Translations under genes and position numbers: made by a program
Part shown: piece by piece, positions 33,989-43,079 of the stretch
Numbering within the stretch: position 1 is the stretch's first letter
Layout of the letters: the number at the start of each line of letters is the position of its first letter
The notes under the pieces: generated by a model
The model's database searches: none
What the model was told of the DNA's origin: nothing
What the model saw: the letters and a program-made list of their open reading frames with translations, nothing else
NCBI GenBank assembly: GCA_902705835.1
Contig: CACSIN010000012.1
Location: 243,346-307,345 of the forward strand
DNA: 64,000 nucleotides
Reading direction: 5' to 3'
From: BD1-7 clade bacterium
GTDB lineage: Bacteria > Pseudomonadota > Gammaproteobacteria > Pseudomonadales > DT-91

Positions 33989-35259
33989 TGTTATCCAAAA
34001 CCCTAAGAGTTTTTGTAAAACCCACCGCCTGCACACTGATCAGCTTGGCTGCAGCAGTCACCATTTTACCATCAACGTCTTTAGCCAACGGCGGCCATGC
34101 GCACGACGTTGTAGACACACACGCCCATGAAGAACGCCCCAAAGGTCCGCACGGCGGCATCATGGTACAAGAGGGTGACTATGCCGTTGAAGTCACTATT
34201 TTTGAAACCGGTGTTACGCCAGAGATGCGTCTCTACCTGTATAAAAACGGAGAACCGTTAGCCCCGGGGGCAGCCGAGGTAGATGTTGAACTAGTGCGAC
34301 TAGGCGGAGATATCGATGCGTTAACCTTTATTCCTGAACAGGACTATTTGGTCAGTCAACAGAGTGTCGCAGAACCCCACTCTTATGATGTGGATATTCA
34401 TGCAAGCTTCGGCAACAACCAGCTGAACCAACATTATGAGAGCCATGAAGGCCGAACGGAGTTATCACAACGCATCATTGATAAAACCGGCATTAAAACC
34501 GAAAAAGCCGGCCCGGCTACGCTGATTTTCAGCGAAGAGCTATTTGGCGTGATCGCAGCACCGGAAGATAAGGTATTTCGTATCAATGCCCCTTACGCGG
34601 GTATTGTTTCAGACATTACCGTCAATGTGGGCGACACCGTCAAAAAAGGCCAGCTACTAGCACGCGTTCGAAATACCGACACGCTGCAAAACTACGACAT
34701 CAAAAGTCCGGTAAACGGCGAAGTAACCATGCGCCGCGCCAATCCCGGCGACCGCGCCCAAACCGACATGCTGCTTGAAGTAACTAGCCTGGATCAAGTC
34801 TGGGTAGAGATGTCTGCCTTCCCCGAACATATCGAAAAACTGGCACCGGGCATGAAGGTCACCGTATCCGATATGCACAAACATGAGCAAGCAACTGGCA
34901 AAATCGAATACGTCGCCCCTGTGATGACAGGTGGCCATATTGCCCGCGCACGGGCGGTGATCGACAACAGTGAAGGTCACTGGCGCCCTGGCATGCATAT
35001 CAAAGCTCGCATTGATACCGGCACTAAACAGGTGCCGTTAGCCGTCAAAAATGATGCTATTCAATCGTTTCGTGAAATGCCCGTCGTGTTCGGTCGCTTT
35101 GGCGATACCTTTGAAGTACGCATGATCAAACCCGGCGAAACCGACGGTATGTATACCGAAGTGCTAGGTGGCTTGAAACCTGGCACAGAATACGCCACCG
35201 ATAACAGTTTTATCATCAAGGCTGACGTGCTGAAAAGCGGCGCCAGCCACGATCACTGA
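33988..35259 (+). CDS. czcB: CzcB-like periplasmic adaptor (membrane fusion protein)
   Basis: 423 residues. It bridges the CzcA pump and CzcC duct. The signal sequence ends near ...STSLANG, and the mature part opens with a His-rich patch (GGHAHDVVDTHAHEERPKGPHGG), the metal-binding N-terminus of CzcB-type adaptors. Then come the lipoyl/barrel-sandwich halves (YAGIVSDITVNVGDTVKKGQLLARVRN and DIKSPVNGEVTMRRANPGDRAQTDMLLEV) and a beta-barrel domain (VWVEMSAFPEHIEKLAPGMKVTV). It lacks the long CusB-type Met-rich tail, and the end GASHDH again has histidines. Third gene of the unit. Confidence 0.9.
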   Translation: MLSKTLRVFVKPTACTLISLAAAVTILPSTSLANGGHAHDVVDTHAHEERPKGPHGGIMVQEGDYAVEVTIFETGVTPEMRLYLYKNGEPLAPGAAEVDVELVRLGGDIDALTFIPEQDYLVSQQSVAEPHSYDVDIHASFGNNQLNQHYESHEGRTELSQRIIDKTGIKTEKAGPATLIFSEELFGVIAAPEDKVFRINAPYAGIVSDITVNVGDTVKKGQLLARVRNTDTLQNYDIKSPVNGEVTMRRANPGDRAQTDMLLEVTSLDQVWVEMSAFPEHIEKLAPGMKVTVSDMHKHEQATGKIEYVAPVMTGGHIARARAVIDNSEGHWRPGMHIKARIDTGTKQVPLAVKNDAIQSFREMPVVFGRFGDTFEVRMIKPGETDGMYTEVLGGLKPGTEYATDNSFIIKADVLKSGASHDH

Positions 35260-35273
35260 GCGAGGAGATACCC

Positions 35274-38200
35274 ATGAATGATGTATTCACCCGCTTTGTG
35301 GTAGAAAAGCGATGGTTAGTGCTGGCGGTTACGCTATTTATTGCCGGTCTCGGTATTTATAACGCCACCCGATTGCCCATTGATGCTGTACCGGACATTA
35401 CCAATGTTCAAGTGCAAATCAATACGGAGGCCCCAGGCTATTCGCCATTAGAATCTGAACAACGGATTACCTATGTGGTAGAGAACGCCATGGCTGGCCT
35501 GCCTCATCTGGATTACACCCGATCCCTTTCGCGCTACGGATTATCACAAATAACCGTTATTTTCGAAGAAGGTACCGATATCTATTGGGCCCGCCAGCAA
35601 ATCAGCGAGCGCTTGCAAGGTATTCGATCCGATTTACCACCGGGGCTTGAACCCGAACTCGGGCCGATTGCCAGCGGGCTTGGCGAGGTTGTTACCTATG
35701 CCGTTAAAGCTGAACCCGGTGCAACAAAGCCAGATGGCACTCCCTACAGCGCCGAAGACCTGCGAACAATTCAAGATTGGATTATTCGCCCACAGCTCGT
35801 GAAAGTACCCGGCATTACCGAGATCAACAGCATCGGCGGTTTTGAGCGGCAGTTCCAGGTTGCACCCAATCCCGGCAAAATGCTTGCGTATAAAGTCACG
35901 ATGCAGGATGTGATCACCGCTCTGCAACGTAACAACCTCAATTCCGGTGCGGGCTATCTTGAGCGCAACGGTGAACAATGGTTAGTGCGCTCGCCGGGGC
36001 AGTTGGAAACACTCGAAGACATCGGCAATGTGGTCATCGCTAAGCGTGATGATGCGCCTGTGCGCATCAAAGATATTGGCGATGTAAAATTCGGCAAAGA
36101 GTTACGCACCGGTGCTGCGACCAAAGACGGGCAAGAAGTCGTGCTCGGTACCGCCTTCATGCTGCTGGGCGAAAATAGCCGTGCGGTGGCCAGAGCCGTT
36201 GCTGATGAACTGGAACGCGTCAACTTGAGCCTGCCTGACGGCGTTATCGCAGAAACACTCTACAACCGAACAACGCTCGTCGATAAAACACTTGAGACCG
36301 TGCGAAACAACCTGCTCGAAGGCGCAGTGCTGGTAATCGCCGTTTTGTTTGCCATTCTGGGTAACTTTCGGGCAGCCCTGATTGTTGCCATGATTATTCC
36401 ATTGAGCATGTTATTTGCTGTTACCGGCATGGTGAGTAATCGGGTTTCCGGTAACCTGATGAGTCTCGGAGCAATCGATTTTGGCTTGATTGTTGATGGT
36501 GCCGTCATCGTCGTTGAAAACTGTTTGCGACGATTGGGTATCGCACAGGAAAAAAACGGCGGCAAGCTGGATTTACAAGCGCGCCTAAAAGTCGTTGCCG
36601 AAGCAACCAGCGAGGTGTTTCGCCCCGCGGTGTTTGGCGTCACCATCATCATGCTGGTGTATCTGCCATTATTCGCACTGAACGGTGTCGAAGGCAAAAT
36701 GTTCCACCCGATGGCCTTCACCGTCGTTGCTGCTTTAGCAGGGGCGTTGCTGTTTTCAGTGACGTTTTTACCCGCCGCCGTTGCGATTTTCATGACCGGA
36801 AAAATCAGCGAAAAAGAAAACTGGCTAATGGCTAAAGCCCGAATCGGCTACCGCCCATTCCTGAATTTTGCAGTCAAGCAACCCCTCGTTATCGTCACTG
36901 TGGCGCTAGCTCTGGTTATTGGTTGTTTTGTTCAGGCAGGTCGCCTTGGCAGTGAATTTTTGCCGCAGCTGGATGAAAACGACTTGGCTGTGCATGCGCT
37001 ACGTATTCCCGGTACCAGCCTTACACAGGCCATTGAAATGCAATCGCTGCTAGAGGCGACGATTGCCGAATTCGACGAGGTGAAACATGTTTTCGCCAAG
37101 ATCGGCACACCGGAAATCGCCACCGACCCAATGCCGCCCAATGTCGCCGATACCTTCATTATTATGAAGCCACGTGATCAATGGCCAGACCCCAGCAAAA
37201 CCAAAACTGAATTTGTTGAGGAAATGCGCGCAGCGGTTGAAACCATTCCCGGTAATAAATACGAGTTCACCCAACCGATCGAAATGCGGTTTAACGAACT
37301 CATCGCCGGTGTTCGATCGGACGTTGCTGTGCGCATCTATGGTGATGACCTAGATGTACTCAAAACACTGGGCAAACAGGCGGAAAAAATCCTCGCCACC
37401 GTACCCGGTGCTGTTGATGTGCGCACAGAACAAATGTCAGGCCTACCGATGATTTCGGTTGAACCAGACAGAGACCACTTGGCACTGCTCGGTCTGAGCG
37501 TTGCGGATGTTCAAGAAACGTTAAATACAGCCATCGCCGGCGCCGAAACCGGTCTGATTTACGAAGGTGATCGTCGCTTCAAACTATTTGTTCGGATGGA
37601 TAAATCCGTGGCCAGTGACCCCAAATCACTGTCGCAGATTCCGATCTTAATGAATGAAGAAACCAACCCCGAGCTTGCCTATGTGCCGCTCGGAGAAGTG
37701 GCTGATATCATCGAAGTGCAGGGCCCAAATCAAGTGAACCGCGAAAGCGGTAAACGCAATATCGTTGTTACCGCCAATGTTGAAGGCCGTGATCTTGGAT
37801 CCTTTATTGCCGACTTACAGGCGCGTATGGACACAACATTCGATGCACCGACCGGCTATTGGATCGGCTATGGCGGAACGTTTGAGCAACTGCAATCGGC
37901 CAGCAAACGGTTAACGCTCGTAGTACCGGTAACACTACTTATCATTCTCGCCCTGCTATACAGCGCGTTTAGCTCGGTACGTGATGCCATGATCGTATTT
38001 ACCGGCGTGCCACTGGCGATGACGGGTGGCGTGCTCGCACTCACACTTCGGGATATGCCATTTTCGATCTCTGCCGGTGTTGGTTTTATTGCCCTCTCGG
38101 GTGTGGCAGTGCTGGATGGTGTCGTCATGTTGTCATTTATTAGGGAGCTACGAGACAAAGGCCAATCACTGTTAGATGCCATCAACAACGGCGCTAGCGC

Positions 38201-38420
38201 ACGGCTGCGACCGGTGCTGATGACATCCCTGGTTGCTGGCCTCGGATTTATTCCGATGGCAATCAATACCGGCACCGGAGCAGAAGTTCAGCGGCCACTG
38301 GCAACTGTGGTAATTGGTGGAATTATTTCATCCACCCTGCTCACGTTGGTGGTATTGCCCGCACTGTATCTTCTGGTTCATCGACTAACGGGCAACAAGC
38401 CTTCAACGCCCAAAAGCTAA
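35274..38420 (+). CDS. czcA: CzcA-like heavy-metal efflux RND pump
   Basis: 1048 residues, the full RND length: 12 membrane helices and two large periplasmic loops. It exports divalent metal ions (Zn, Cd, Co or Ni type) with the proton gradient. The HME-RND signature in helix 4 reads AIDFGLIVDGAVIVVENCLRRL, with the proton-relay Asp residues and conserved Glu as in CzcA. Other family marks are LPIDAVPDITNVQVQINT, GLSQITVIFEEGTDIYWARQQISERL and LEPELGPIASGLGEV near the N-terminus. GAGGAG precedes the ATG, 14 bases after czcB. Metal choice is inferred from similarity to CzcA, not seen directly. Confidence 0.93.
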   Translation: MNDVFTRFVVEKRWLVLAVTLFIAGLGIYNATRLPIDAVPDITNVQVQINTEAPGYSPLESEQRITYVVENAMAGLPHLDYTRSLSRYGLSQITVIFEEGTDIYWARQQISERLQGIRSDLPPGLEPELGPIASGLGEVVTYAVKAEPGATKPDGTPYSAEDLRTIQDWIIRPQLVKVPGITEINSIGGFERQFQVAPNPGKMLAYKVTMQDVITALQRNNLNSGAGYLERNGEQWLVRSPGQLETLEDIGNVVIAKRDDAPVRIKDIGDVKFGKELRTGAATKDGQEVVLGTAFMLLGENSRAVARAVADELERVNLSLPDGVIAETLYNRTTLVDKTLETVRNNLLEGAVLVIAVLFAILGNFRAALIVAMIIPLSMLFAVTGMVSNRVSGNLMSLGAIDFGLIVDGAVIVVENCLRRLGIAQEKNGGKLDLQARLKVVAEATSEVFRPAVFGVTIIMLVYLPLFALNGVEGKMFHPMAFTVVAALAGALLFSVTFLPAAVAIFMTGKISEKENWLMAKARIGYRPFLNFAVKQPLVIVTVALALVIGCFVQAGRLGSEFLPQLDENDLAVHALRIPGTSLTQAIEMQSLLEATIAEFDEVKHVFAKIGTPEIATDPMPPNVADTFIIMKPRDQWPDPSKTKTEFVEEMRAAVETIPGNKYEFTQPIEMRFNELIAGVRSDVAVRIYGDDLDVLKTLGKQAEKILATVPGAVDVRTEQMSGLPMISVEPDRDHLALLGLSVADVQETLNTAIAGAETGLIYEGDRRFKLFVRMDKSVASDPKSLSQIPILMNEETNPELAYVPLGEVADIIEVQGPNQVNRESGKRNIVVTANVEGRDLGSFIADLQARMDTTFDAPTGYWIGYGGTFEQLQSASKRLTLVVPVTLLIILALLYSAFSSVRDAMIVFTGVPLAMTGGVLALTLRDMPFSISAGVGFIALSGVAVLDGVVMLSFIRELRDKGQSLLDAINNGASARLRPVLMTSLVAGLGFIPMAINTGTGAEVQRPLATVVIGGIISSTLLTLVVLPALYLLVHRLTGNKPSTPKS

Positions 38421-38424
38421 ACGT

Positions 38425-38456
38425 CGAACCAGGCGCAGAAACCTGCGCTTGGTTTC
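38425..38456 (+). other. Hairpin just after czcA
   Basis: AACCAGGCGCAG (38427-38438) pairs with CTGCGCTTGGTT (38443-38454), 12 bp with one G-U pair and a 4-base loop. It lies 7 bases after the stop codon and probably assists the terminator at 38497. Confidence 0.6.
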
Positions 38457-38496
38457 GAATATCTAAATCGCTAACGCGCGCATAAAAACCATCACT

Positions 38497-38530
38497 ATCA
38501 CCTGCGGTCTAAAAGCTAGCAGGTGATTTT
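38497..38530 (+). terminator. Terminator of the czcCBA operon
   Basis: ATCACCTGC (38497-38505) and GCAGGTGAT (38519-38527) form a perfect 9-bp stem followed by TTTT. It ends transcription before the lipocalin-like gene. Confidence 0.75.
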
Positions 38531-38569
38531 CTATACTTGCTGAATCCCTTTGTGCTTCAGGAGTATGTT

Positions 38570-39001
38570 ATGTCTGCGTCGCCATTTTCTGGTACTTATC
38601 GGTTAGTTTCCTGGGAAAACCGACTCGCTTCCGGCGAGGTGCTCTACCCCATGGGCGACAATGCCAAAGGCTATATCAGCTATTCTGCCGATGGTTTTGT
38701 GTGGGTACACATCATGGCGGACGCCCGGAGAAACCAACACCACGCTAATCCCTTTGAATGTACACCTGAGGAAGCGGTCGCCAGCGCGTTATCGCATTTA
38801 TCCTATTGCGGAAAGTTCGAGATTGATGGAAGTCAGATTATCCACCATGTCGATATCTGCAGCTTTCCGAATTGGGTTGGTACACCACAAGTCAGAGATT
38901 GGTCAGTTACTGATGGCCAACTTAGCCTCAGTGCAAAAGGGATTCCTTTTCGCGGCCAAACTCTGGATGCTTACCTCATCTGGGCGCCCGTCGGCACATA
39001 A
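38570..39001 (+). CDS. Lipocalin-like domain protein
   Basis: 143 residues, cytoplasmic. It has the features of the lipocalin-like (PF13924 type) family: an N-terminal FSGTYRLVSWENRLASGEVLYPMGDNAKGYISYSADGFV, with W and G-x-I-x-Y positions, and IDGSQIIHHVDICSFPNWVGTPQVRDW, ending RGQTLDAYLIWAPV. Members are small beta barrels often linked to secondary metabolism or lipid binding, but the ligand is unknown. The ATG at 38570 is chosen for AGGAG 6 bases before it; a TTG at 38537 is in frame but lacks a site. Monocistronic. Confidence 0.8.
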   Translation: MSASPFSGTYRLVSWENRLASGEVLYPMGDNAKGYISYSADGFVWVHIMADARRNQHHANPFECTPEEAVASALSHLSYCGKFEIDGSQIIHHVDICSFPNWVGTPQVRDWSVTDGQLSLSAKGIPFRGQTLDAYLIWAPVGT

Positions 39002-39053
39002 ACTATAAACTCCGTACCGATATAAAAACGCAAGAAACAGCACTCTGAACCCA

Positions 39054-39081
39054 CAAAAAAACCGGCGATCAGCCGGTTTTT
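39054..39081. terminator. Bidirectional terminator between lipocalin-like gene and hcp
   Basis: ACCGGC (39061-39066) pairs with GCCGGT (39072-39077) around GATCA. Plus-strand A7 before and T5 after serve both strands. Confidence 0.88.
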
Positions 39082-39139
39082 AGGTTTAATACATAAGCAA
39101 TACGCGCCTAAAAAGTACTAACGCGTACAGATAAGCGTA

Positions 39140-40798
39140 CTAGGCAGGATTCAGAATATTAGCGATATCCTGCTTAGCGTCGCCGATCGGCTTCAAGTCG
39201 AAGTTTTCGACCAAGAAGTTCACCAGATTTGGCGTCAGGAACGGCGGCAAGCTAGGGCCAAGATGGATGTTTTTAATTCCCAAATGTAACAGCGTTAATA
39301 ATACTGCAGCGGCTTTCTGCTCAAACCAGCTAACGATTAACGTCAATGGCAGATCATTTACTTCACATTCGAAAGCTTCACACAAAGCCAACGCGATCTG
39401 AATCGCAGAATAGCTGTCGTTACACTGACCAACGTCTAACAAGCGTGGAATGCCACCAATATCGCCAAACTCTTTATCGTTGAAGCGGTATTTACCACAA
39501 CCGATTGTCAGCATTACCGTGTCATCTGGTGTGTTCTCTGCGAATTCGGTGTAGTAATTTCGGCCCGGAGCGGCACCGTCACAACCACCAATCAAGAAGA
39601 AATGCTTGATAGCCCCGGATTTCACGCCATCAACAACTTTGTCTGCCACACCCATAACGGCATTGTGGGCGAATCCGATCGTAATCGTCTTTTCAATGAT
39701 GTCTGCAGGGAATCCAGCTAATTGCTGCGCTTTCTCAACAACGCTTGAAAAATCACGCCCTTCAATATGAGGAACACCAGGCCAACCAACCGGGCCACAG
39801 GTCCAGATGCGATCGTCATAGCCTTTGGTGTACGGGTTAATCAGGCAGTTGGATGTCATCACAATCGCGCCGGGAAAAGCTGAGAATTCTTCCTGCTGGT
39901 TTTGCCACGCCGTGCCATAGTTACCCGCCAAGTGAGAATAGGCTTTCAGTTTTGGGTAAGCATGAGCAGGCAACAACTCACCATGGGTATAAACATTGAT
40001 ACCTGTACCTTCGGTTTGTTTTAGAATCGCTTCCAGATCAACCATGTCGTGCCCACTGACCAGAATCGCCTTACCTTTAATCGGGGTGGTTTTCACTTGA
40101 GTCGGTTCTGGGTGACCAAAATTAGTGGTCGAACCTTTGTCCAACAAACCCATAATCTCGTAGTTTAAGGCACCCACACCGAGCGCGGCACCCAACAATT
40201 CATCAATATCGGTGGGTTTGCTGGCCATCAGGCTCAGATACTCATGGAATTTACCAAATACTTCTTGGTTATCTTCACCCAACATCAGGGCATGTTCGCC
40301 ATACGCTGCGCAGCCTTTCAAACCGTACAACACCAAGCAGCGTAAACCAAATACATCCGGGCCGGCTTCGTCTTCTTTAATCGATGCAACAGCAGCTTGC
40401 TCCAGCAACCCTTCTTTGGTTTGCGCTGGCGTAAAGTTCGCTGGGCCTTCGAAGGTTTGTGGCGTCTCACCGGTTTTTTCACAGGCAGCCAGATACATGG
40501 CTTTGGCGTTATTGCGCAAACGAGTGGCTGTCGCAATGAGTGCAACAAATCGGTCTTCATCAAAGTTAACGTTGGTGAGGGTTGTGAAGAAGGCTTCAGG
40601 AATAAATTGATCAATTTCCGGATCGATCGCACCGAACTGGCGCGCTGCAAAACCGTACTGGCCGATGCCTTCTAGCATATAGATCAATAGATCTTGCAGA
40701 TCTGCTGTATCGGCTTCTTTACCGCATTTACCTTGCTTGAACTGGCAACCGGTAACCCGGTCGTTGGTGAGGGTTTGTTCACATTGAATACAAAACAT
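39140..40798 (-). CDS. hcp: Hydroxylamine reductase / hybrid-cluster protein
   Basis: 552 residues. It is a cytoplasmic Fe-S-O cluster protein that reduces hydroxylamine and, in vivo, nitric oxide. The N-terminal cysteines at 3, 6, 18 and 25 (C-x2-C-x11-C-x6-C) match the enterobacterial class I pattern that carries a [2Fe-2S] cluster. The hybrid-cluster ligand region appears as GCDGAAPGRNYYTEFAE, LTIGCGKYRFN, DVGQCNDSYSA and VSWFEQKAAAVLLTLL. No hcr (NADH reductase) gene follows, so the electron donor must be elsewhere. An NsrR-like box and an FNR-like box lie upstream, consistent with NO and anaerobic control. Confidence 0.95.
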   Translation of the reverse strand: MFCIQCEQTLTNDRVTGCQFKQGKCGKEADTADLQDLLIYMLEGIGQYGFAARQFGAIDPEIDQFIPEAFFTTLTNVNFDEDRFVALIATATRLRNNAKAMYLAACEKTGETPQTFEGPANFTPAQTKEGLLEQAAVASIKEDEAGPDVFGLRCLVLYGLKGCAAYGEHALMLGEDNQEVFGKFHEYLSLMASKPTDIDELLGAALGVGALNYEIMGLLDKGSTTNFGHPEPTQVKTTPIKGKAILVSGHDMVDLEAILKQTEGTGINVYTHGELLPAHAYPKLKAYSHLAGNYGTAWQNQQEEFSAFPGAIVMTSNCLINPYTKGYDDRIWTCGPVGWPGVPHIEGRDFSSVVEKAQQLAGFPADIIEKTITIGFAHNAVMGVADKVVDGVKSGAIKHFFLIGGCDGAAPGRNYYTEFAENTPDDTVMLTIGCGKYRFNDKEFGDIGGIPRLLDVGQCNDSYSAIQIALALCEAFECEVNDLPLTLIVSWFEQKAAAVLLTLLHLGIKNIHLGPSLPPFLTPNLVNFLVENFDLKPIGDAKQDIANILNPA

Positions 40799-40957
40799 AA
40801 GTTGTCTCTCTATTCTCTCTATCTCGCGGTGTATCTGGTTTGCTCTATGCGTCTAACGAACGCTGGCACTAGTAACTTGCACTGTTTTCTCGTTGGTTTT
40901 TCTATTGCTCTTCAGTGCAAGGTTCAAATTGCGAGGAGTTATACACTCCACCTATCA

Positions 40958-40980
40958 AACATGCATTCAAAATACACCTT
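40958..40980 (-). promoter_or_regulatory. NsrR-like operator upstream of hcp
   Basis: The symmetric core ATGCATTCAAAATACAC (40961-40977) matches the gammaproteobacterial NsrR consensus (ATGYATTT-N-AAATRCAT) at 14 of 16 positions, with an A-rich left and T-rich right flank as in the 11-1-11 form. NsrR represses hcp in many relatives until NO destroys its cluster. Confidence 0.6.
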
Positions 40981-41024
40981 TTGGATAAACATGCTTTTCC
41001 TTTCTGCTACAAACCCACACTTGT

Positions 41025-41038
41025 TTGATCCAGATTAA
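41025..41038. promoter_or_regulatory. FNR/Anr-like box
   Basis: TTGAT-CCAG-ATTAA matches the FNR consensus (TTGAT-N4-ATCAA) with one mismatch. It lies between hcp and the FUSC gene and could serve either; hcp is the likelier target because FNR control of hcp is common. Confidence 0.5.
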
Positions 41039-41138
41039 ACAAAGCCAAACCTGTTGGCCGACCATCGTCGACATCGGAACTTTTTTAGCCAGTGATTCGC
41101 ACCTAGACTCTGTAGACAGGTTCTGAAGGATTAGCGGA

Positions 41139-43079
41139 ATGCCCGCATTATCTGAATACGTCATGCAATCGCGCGAATTCACCGCCATCACCATCGTTAC
41201 GCGATGCTTGATAGCTAGCCTGATGTTACTTTCGATTGCTTTTGCGACCGGCTTACCCGAGCCATCATGGGGCATATTAACGATAAGTTTGCTGGGGCTA
41301 CGCGCCGATTACGGCGGTTTGTGGGCCAAATCAATGGCATTGCTGGCGGGTAATATTCTTGGTGGTCTTGTCGGCTTAGTAACTGTTCTAACGCTCAACG
41401 ATGCGCCGTGGTTATTGATTACGGTGAGCAGCTGTTTCTTCGCGCTGTGTGCTGGTTATACCGCAAGCTACCAGGGCATGGCGGGCTATGGGTCATACCT
41501 TGCCATGTTAACGGCAAGCTTGGTCATTACCGCTAATATCGCCCAATCTGATGTCACCGCAATTAGCTACTTTGCGGTATACCGCATCAGCGAAATCAGC
41601 CTCGGTATAATCTGCATTGCGCTATCGAGTGTGCTGATCTTTCCAACGCTCTCTTACCATGACTTACAATTCCATTTGCGCCAGCTACAGAATACAAAGC
41701 AAACATTGCTGGATATGGCGTTTGCGCAAACGCCCGTCAACGACAAACACTTTGCCCGCCAATACGAAATCACCTGCATAAAAGCACTCGATGTGTTACA
41801 GCACCGGTACTATTTATCCCGTTTGGATGCACGCATACGACGCATCTCCGGTGCATTTGATAATGCAGTTTTCGAGTCGTTATCGGTCGCGGCTGTCGCG
41901 TTGATCATCCGCCACATGCGATTAAACCCCAAAGCAACCTTTACCCAGTCAGCCACTGGCAACACCATCAACGACCCGTTACTGCACGTTGCCCGCCAAA
42001 AATTTGAGGCTAACCAAAACGCACTAGAAGAACTCGCCAGCGGTTTAGATTCCCCGACAGCAATGAAAGCACTACCCAACAACCAACAAAGACAAGATGC
42101 ACTGCTGCGCAAAAGTCTACCGGTAGCACTGCGCAGGGCTATGGCCATGGGCGCGGCATCGATGATGGCCTTCACGTTTTGGGTGCTGACCGGCTTTAAT
42201 CAGGGGAATCTGGTTATCTTCAGCGCCGCAGTGTGTTTGTTTGTACAGATCCTGCTGCAAAAAGATGCTCTGGAGGCGATCGAATTAGCCAAAGGCGTTC
42301 TATTCTGCGCTGCTATCGTCTTTGTTATTGAGTTTATCGTGATGATTCATGTGAATACCTTCGCCGTATTTTTTCTGGCATTCGCGCTAGGTGCGGGACT
42401 TTTATTGTGGATCTCTGCACGCAACAACACGAATTTGGCAGCCTTACTCGGGGTTATTTTCTACGCGATTTATATGCCAGCAGATAACACTATGCCGTTT
42501 GACGCTGAGCAATTCCTCAATACGGTCATCGCTGTTAGCATTGGTGCATTTATCGCGTTCAGCGCCAGTAAAATGGCGGGTAGACTCCACACACGAACCA
42601 TTATGCGCCACAACCTGTATCGCATTCGTCACCGGTTAATACAGATATTAACTAGCCACCGCAGCGTCAACGAGCACAGCTTTCGGCGTTTAATATTGGT
42701 TAGCTATCTAGATGTTCGAAGTAAACAGGGATATCAGCACAGTGACATCCTGATGCTGTGGTTTAACACGTGGATGACCATCGGCATTAATCTGATGCAT
42801 CTGCAGCATTTGCAATTGAGTGGTGAGCAAAAACGTTTATTTGATGCCACGCGTGAACACGCCAATTATCTGATCACACACATTGCACTACCGGGCGAAG
42901 CGAATATGCCGTTGGAGGAAAGCCGTTTTTATCAACTTCGCACTCTTGTTGAGGCGTCGTACGAACAGCTCTGCGAATCACAAAATACGGTATCTCTTCG
43001 ACAACTACTGCTCGCGTACGACCTAATTCAACAATATAAAATCATGCACAGAGACCACCCTGATATCATGAAATTATAA
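41139..43079 (+). CDS. FUSC-family exporter (aromatic-acid efflux AaeB-like)
   Basis: 646 residues. The organisation is two blocks of about six membrane helices (about residues 20-170 and 345-465) each followed by a soluble helical stretch, as in FUSC (fusaric acid resistance) and AaeB proteins that pump aromatic carboxylates from the inner membrane. The N-terminal block has the family-like WGILTISLLGLRADYGGLWAKSMALLAGNILGGLVGL. The partner adaptor and small-subunit genes (AaeA/AaeX type) are not adjacent. AGGA precedes the ATG. Its 3' end overlaps the convergent gene by 14 bases. Confidence 0.78.
   Translation: MPALSEYVMQSREFTAITIVTRCLIASLMLLSIAFATGLPEPSWGILTISLLGLRADYGGLWAKSMALLAGNILGGLVGLVTVLTLNDAPWLLITVSSCFFALCAGYTASYQGMAGYGSYLAMLTASLVITANIAQSDVTAISYFAVYRISEISLGIICIALSSVLIFPTLSYHDLQFHLRQLQNTKQTLLDMAFAQTPVNDKHFARQYEITCIKALDVLQHRYYLSRLDARIRRISGAFDNAVFESLSVAAVALIIRHMRLNPKATFTQSATGNTINDPLLHVARQKFEANQNALEELASGLDSPTAMKALPNNQQRQDALLRKSLPVALRRAMAMGAASMMAFTFWVLTGFNQGNLVIFSAAVCLFVQILLQKDALEAIELAKGVLFCAAIVFVIEFIVMIHVNTFAVFFLAFALGAGLLLWISARNNTNLAALLGVIFYAIYMPADNTMPFDAEQFLNTVIAVSIGAFIAFSASKMAGRLHTRTIMRHNLYRIRHRLIQILTSHRSVNEHSFRRLILVSYLDVRSKQGYQHSDILMLWFNTWMTIGINLMHLQHLQLSGEQKRLFDATREHANYLITHIALPGEANMPLEESRFYQLRTLVEASYEQLCESQNTVSLRQLLLAYDLIQQYKIMHRDHPDIMKL

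Larger units (their letters stand above)
40799..41138. other. Divergent intergenic region between hcp and FUSC exporter
   Basis: 340 bases holding the NsrR-like (40958-40980) and FNR-like (41025-41038) boxes. A TATAAC at 40943-40938 on the minus strand is a plausible -10 for hcp, which would put the NsrR-like centre at about -38. No gene seen. Confidence 0.5.

Noticed and set aside
36260-36793. 177-residue open frame antisense to czcA
   Set aside because: It is a reverse-frame shadow; the composition is low-complexity and there is no initiation context.
32087-38420. CusA-type copper/silver pump as alternative for the RND system
   Set aside because: The adaptor has a His-rich N-terminus and no Met-rich CusB or CusF-like region; the CzcA-like DFG-x-IVDGA signature favours divalent metals.
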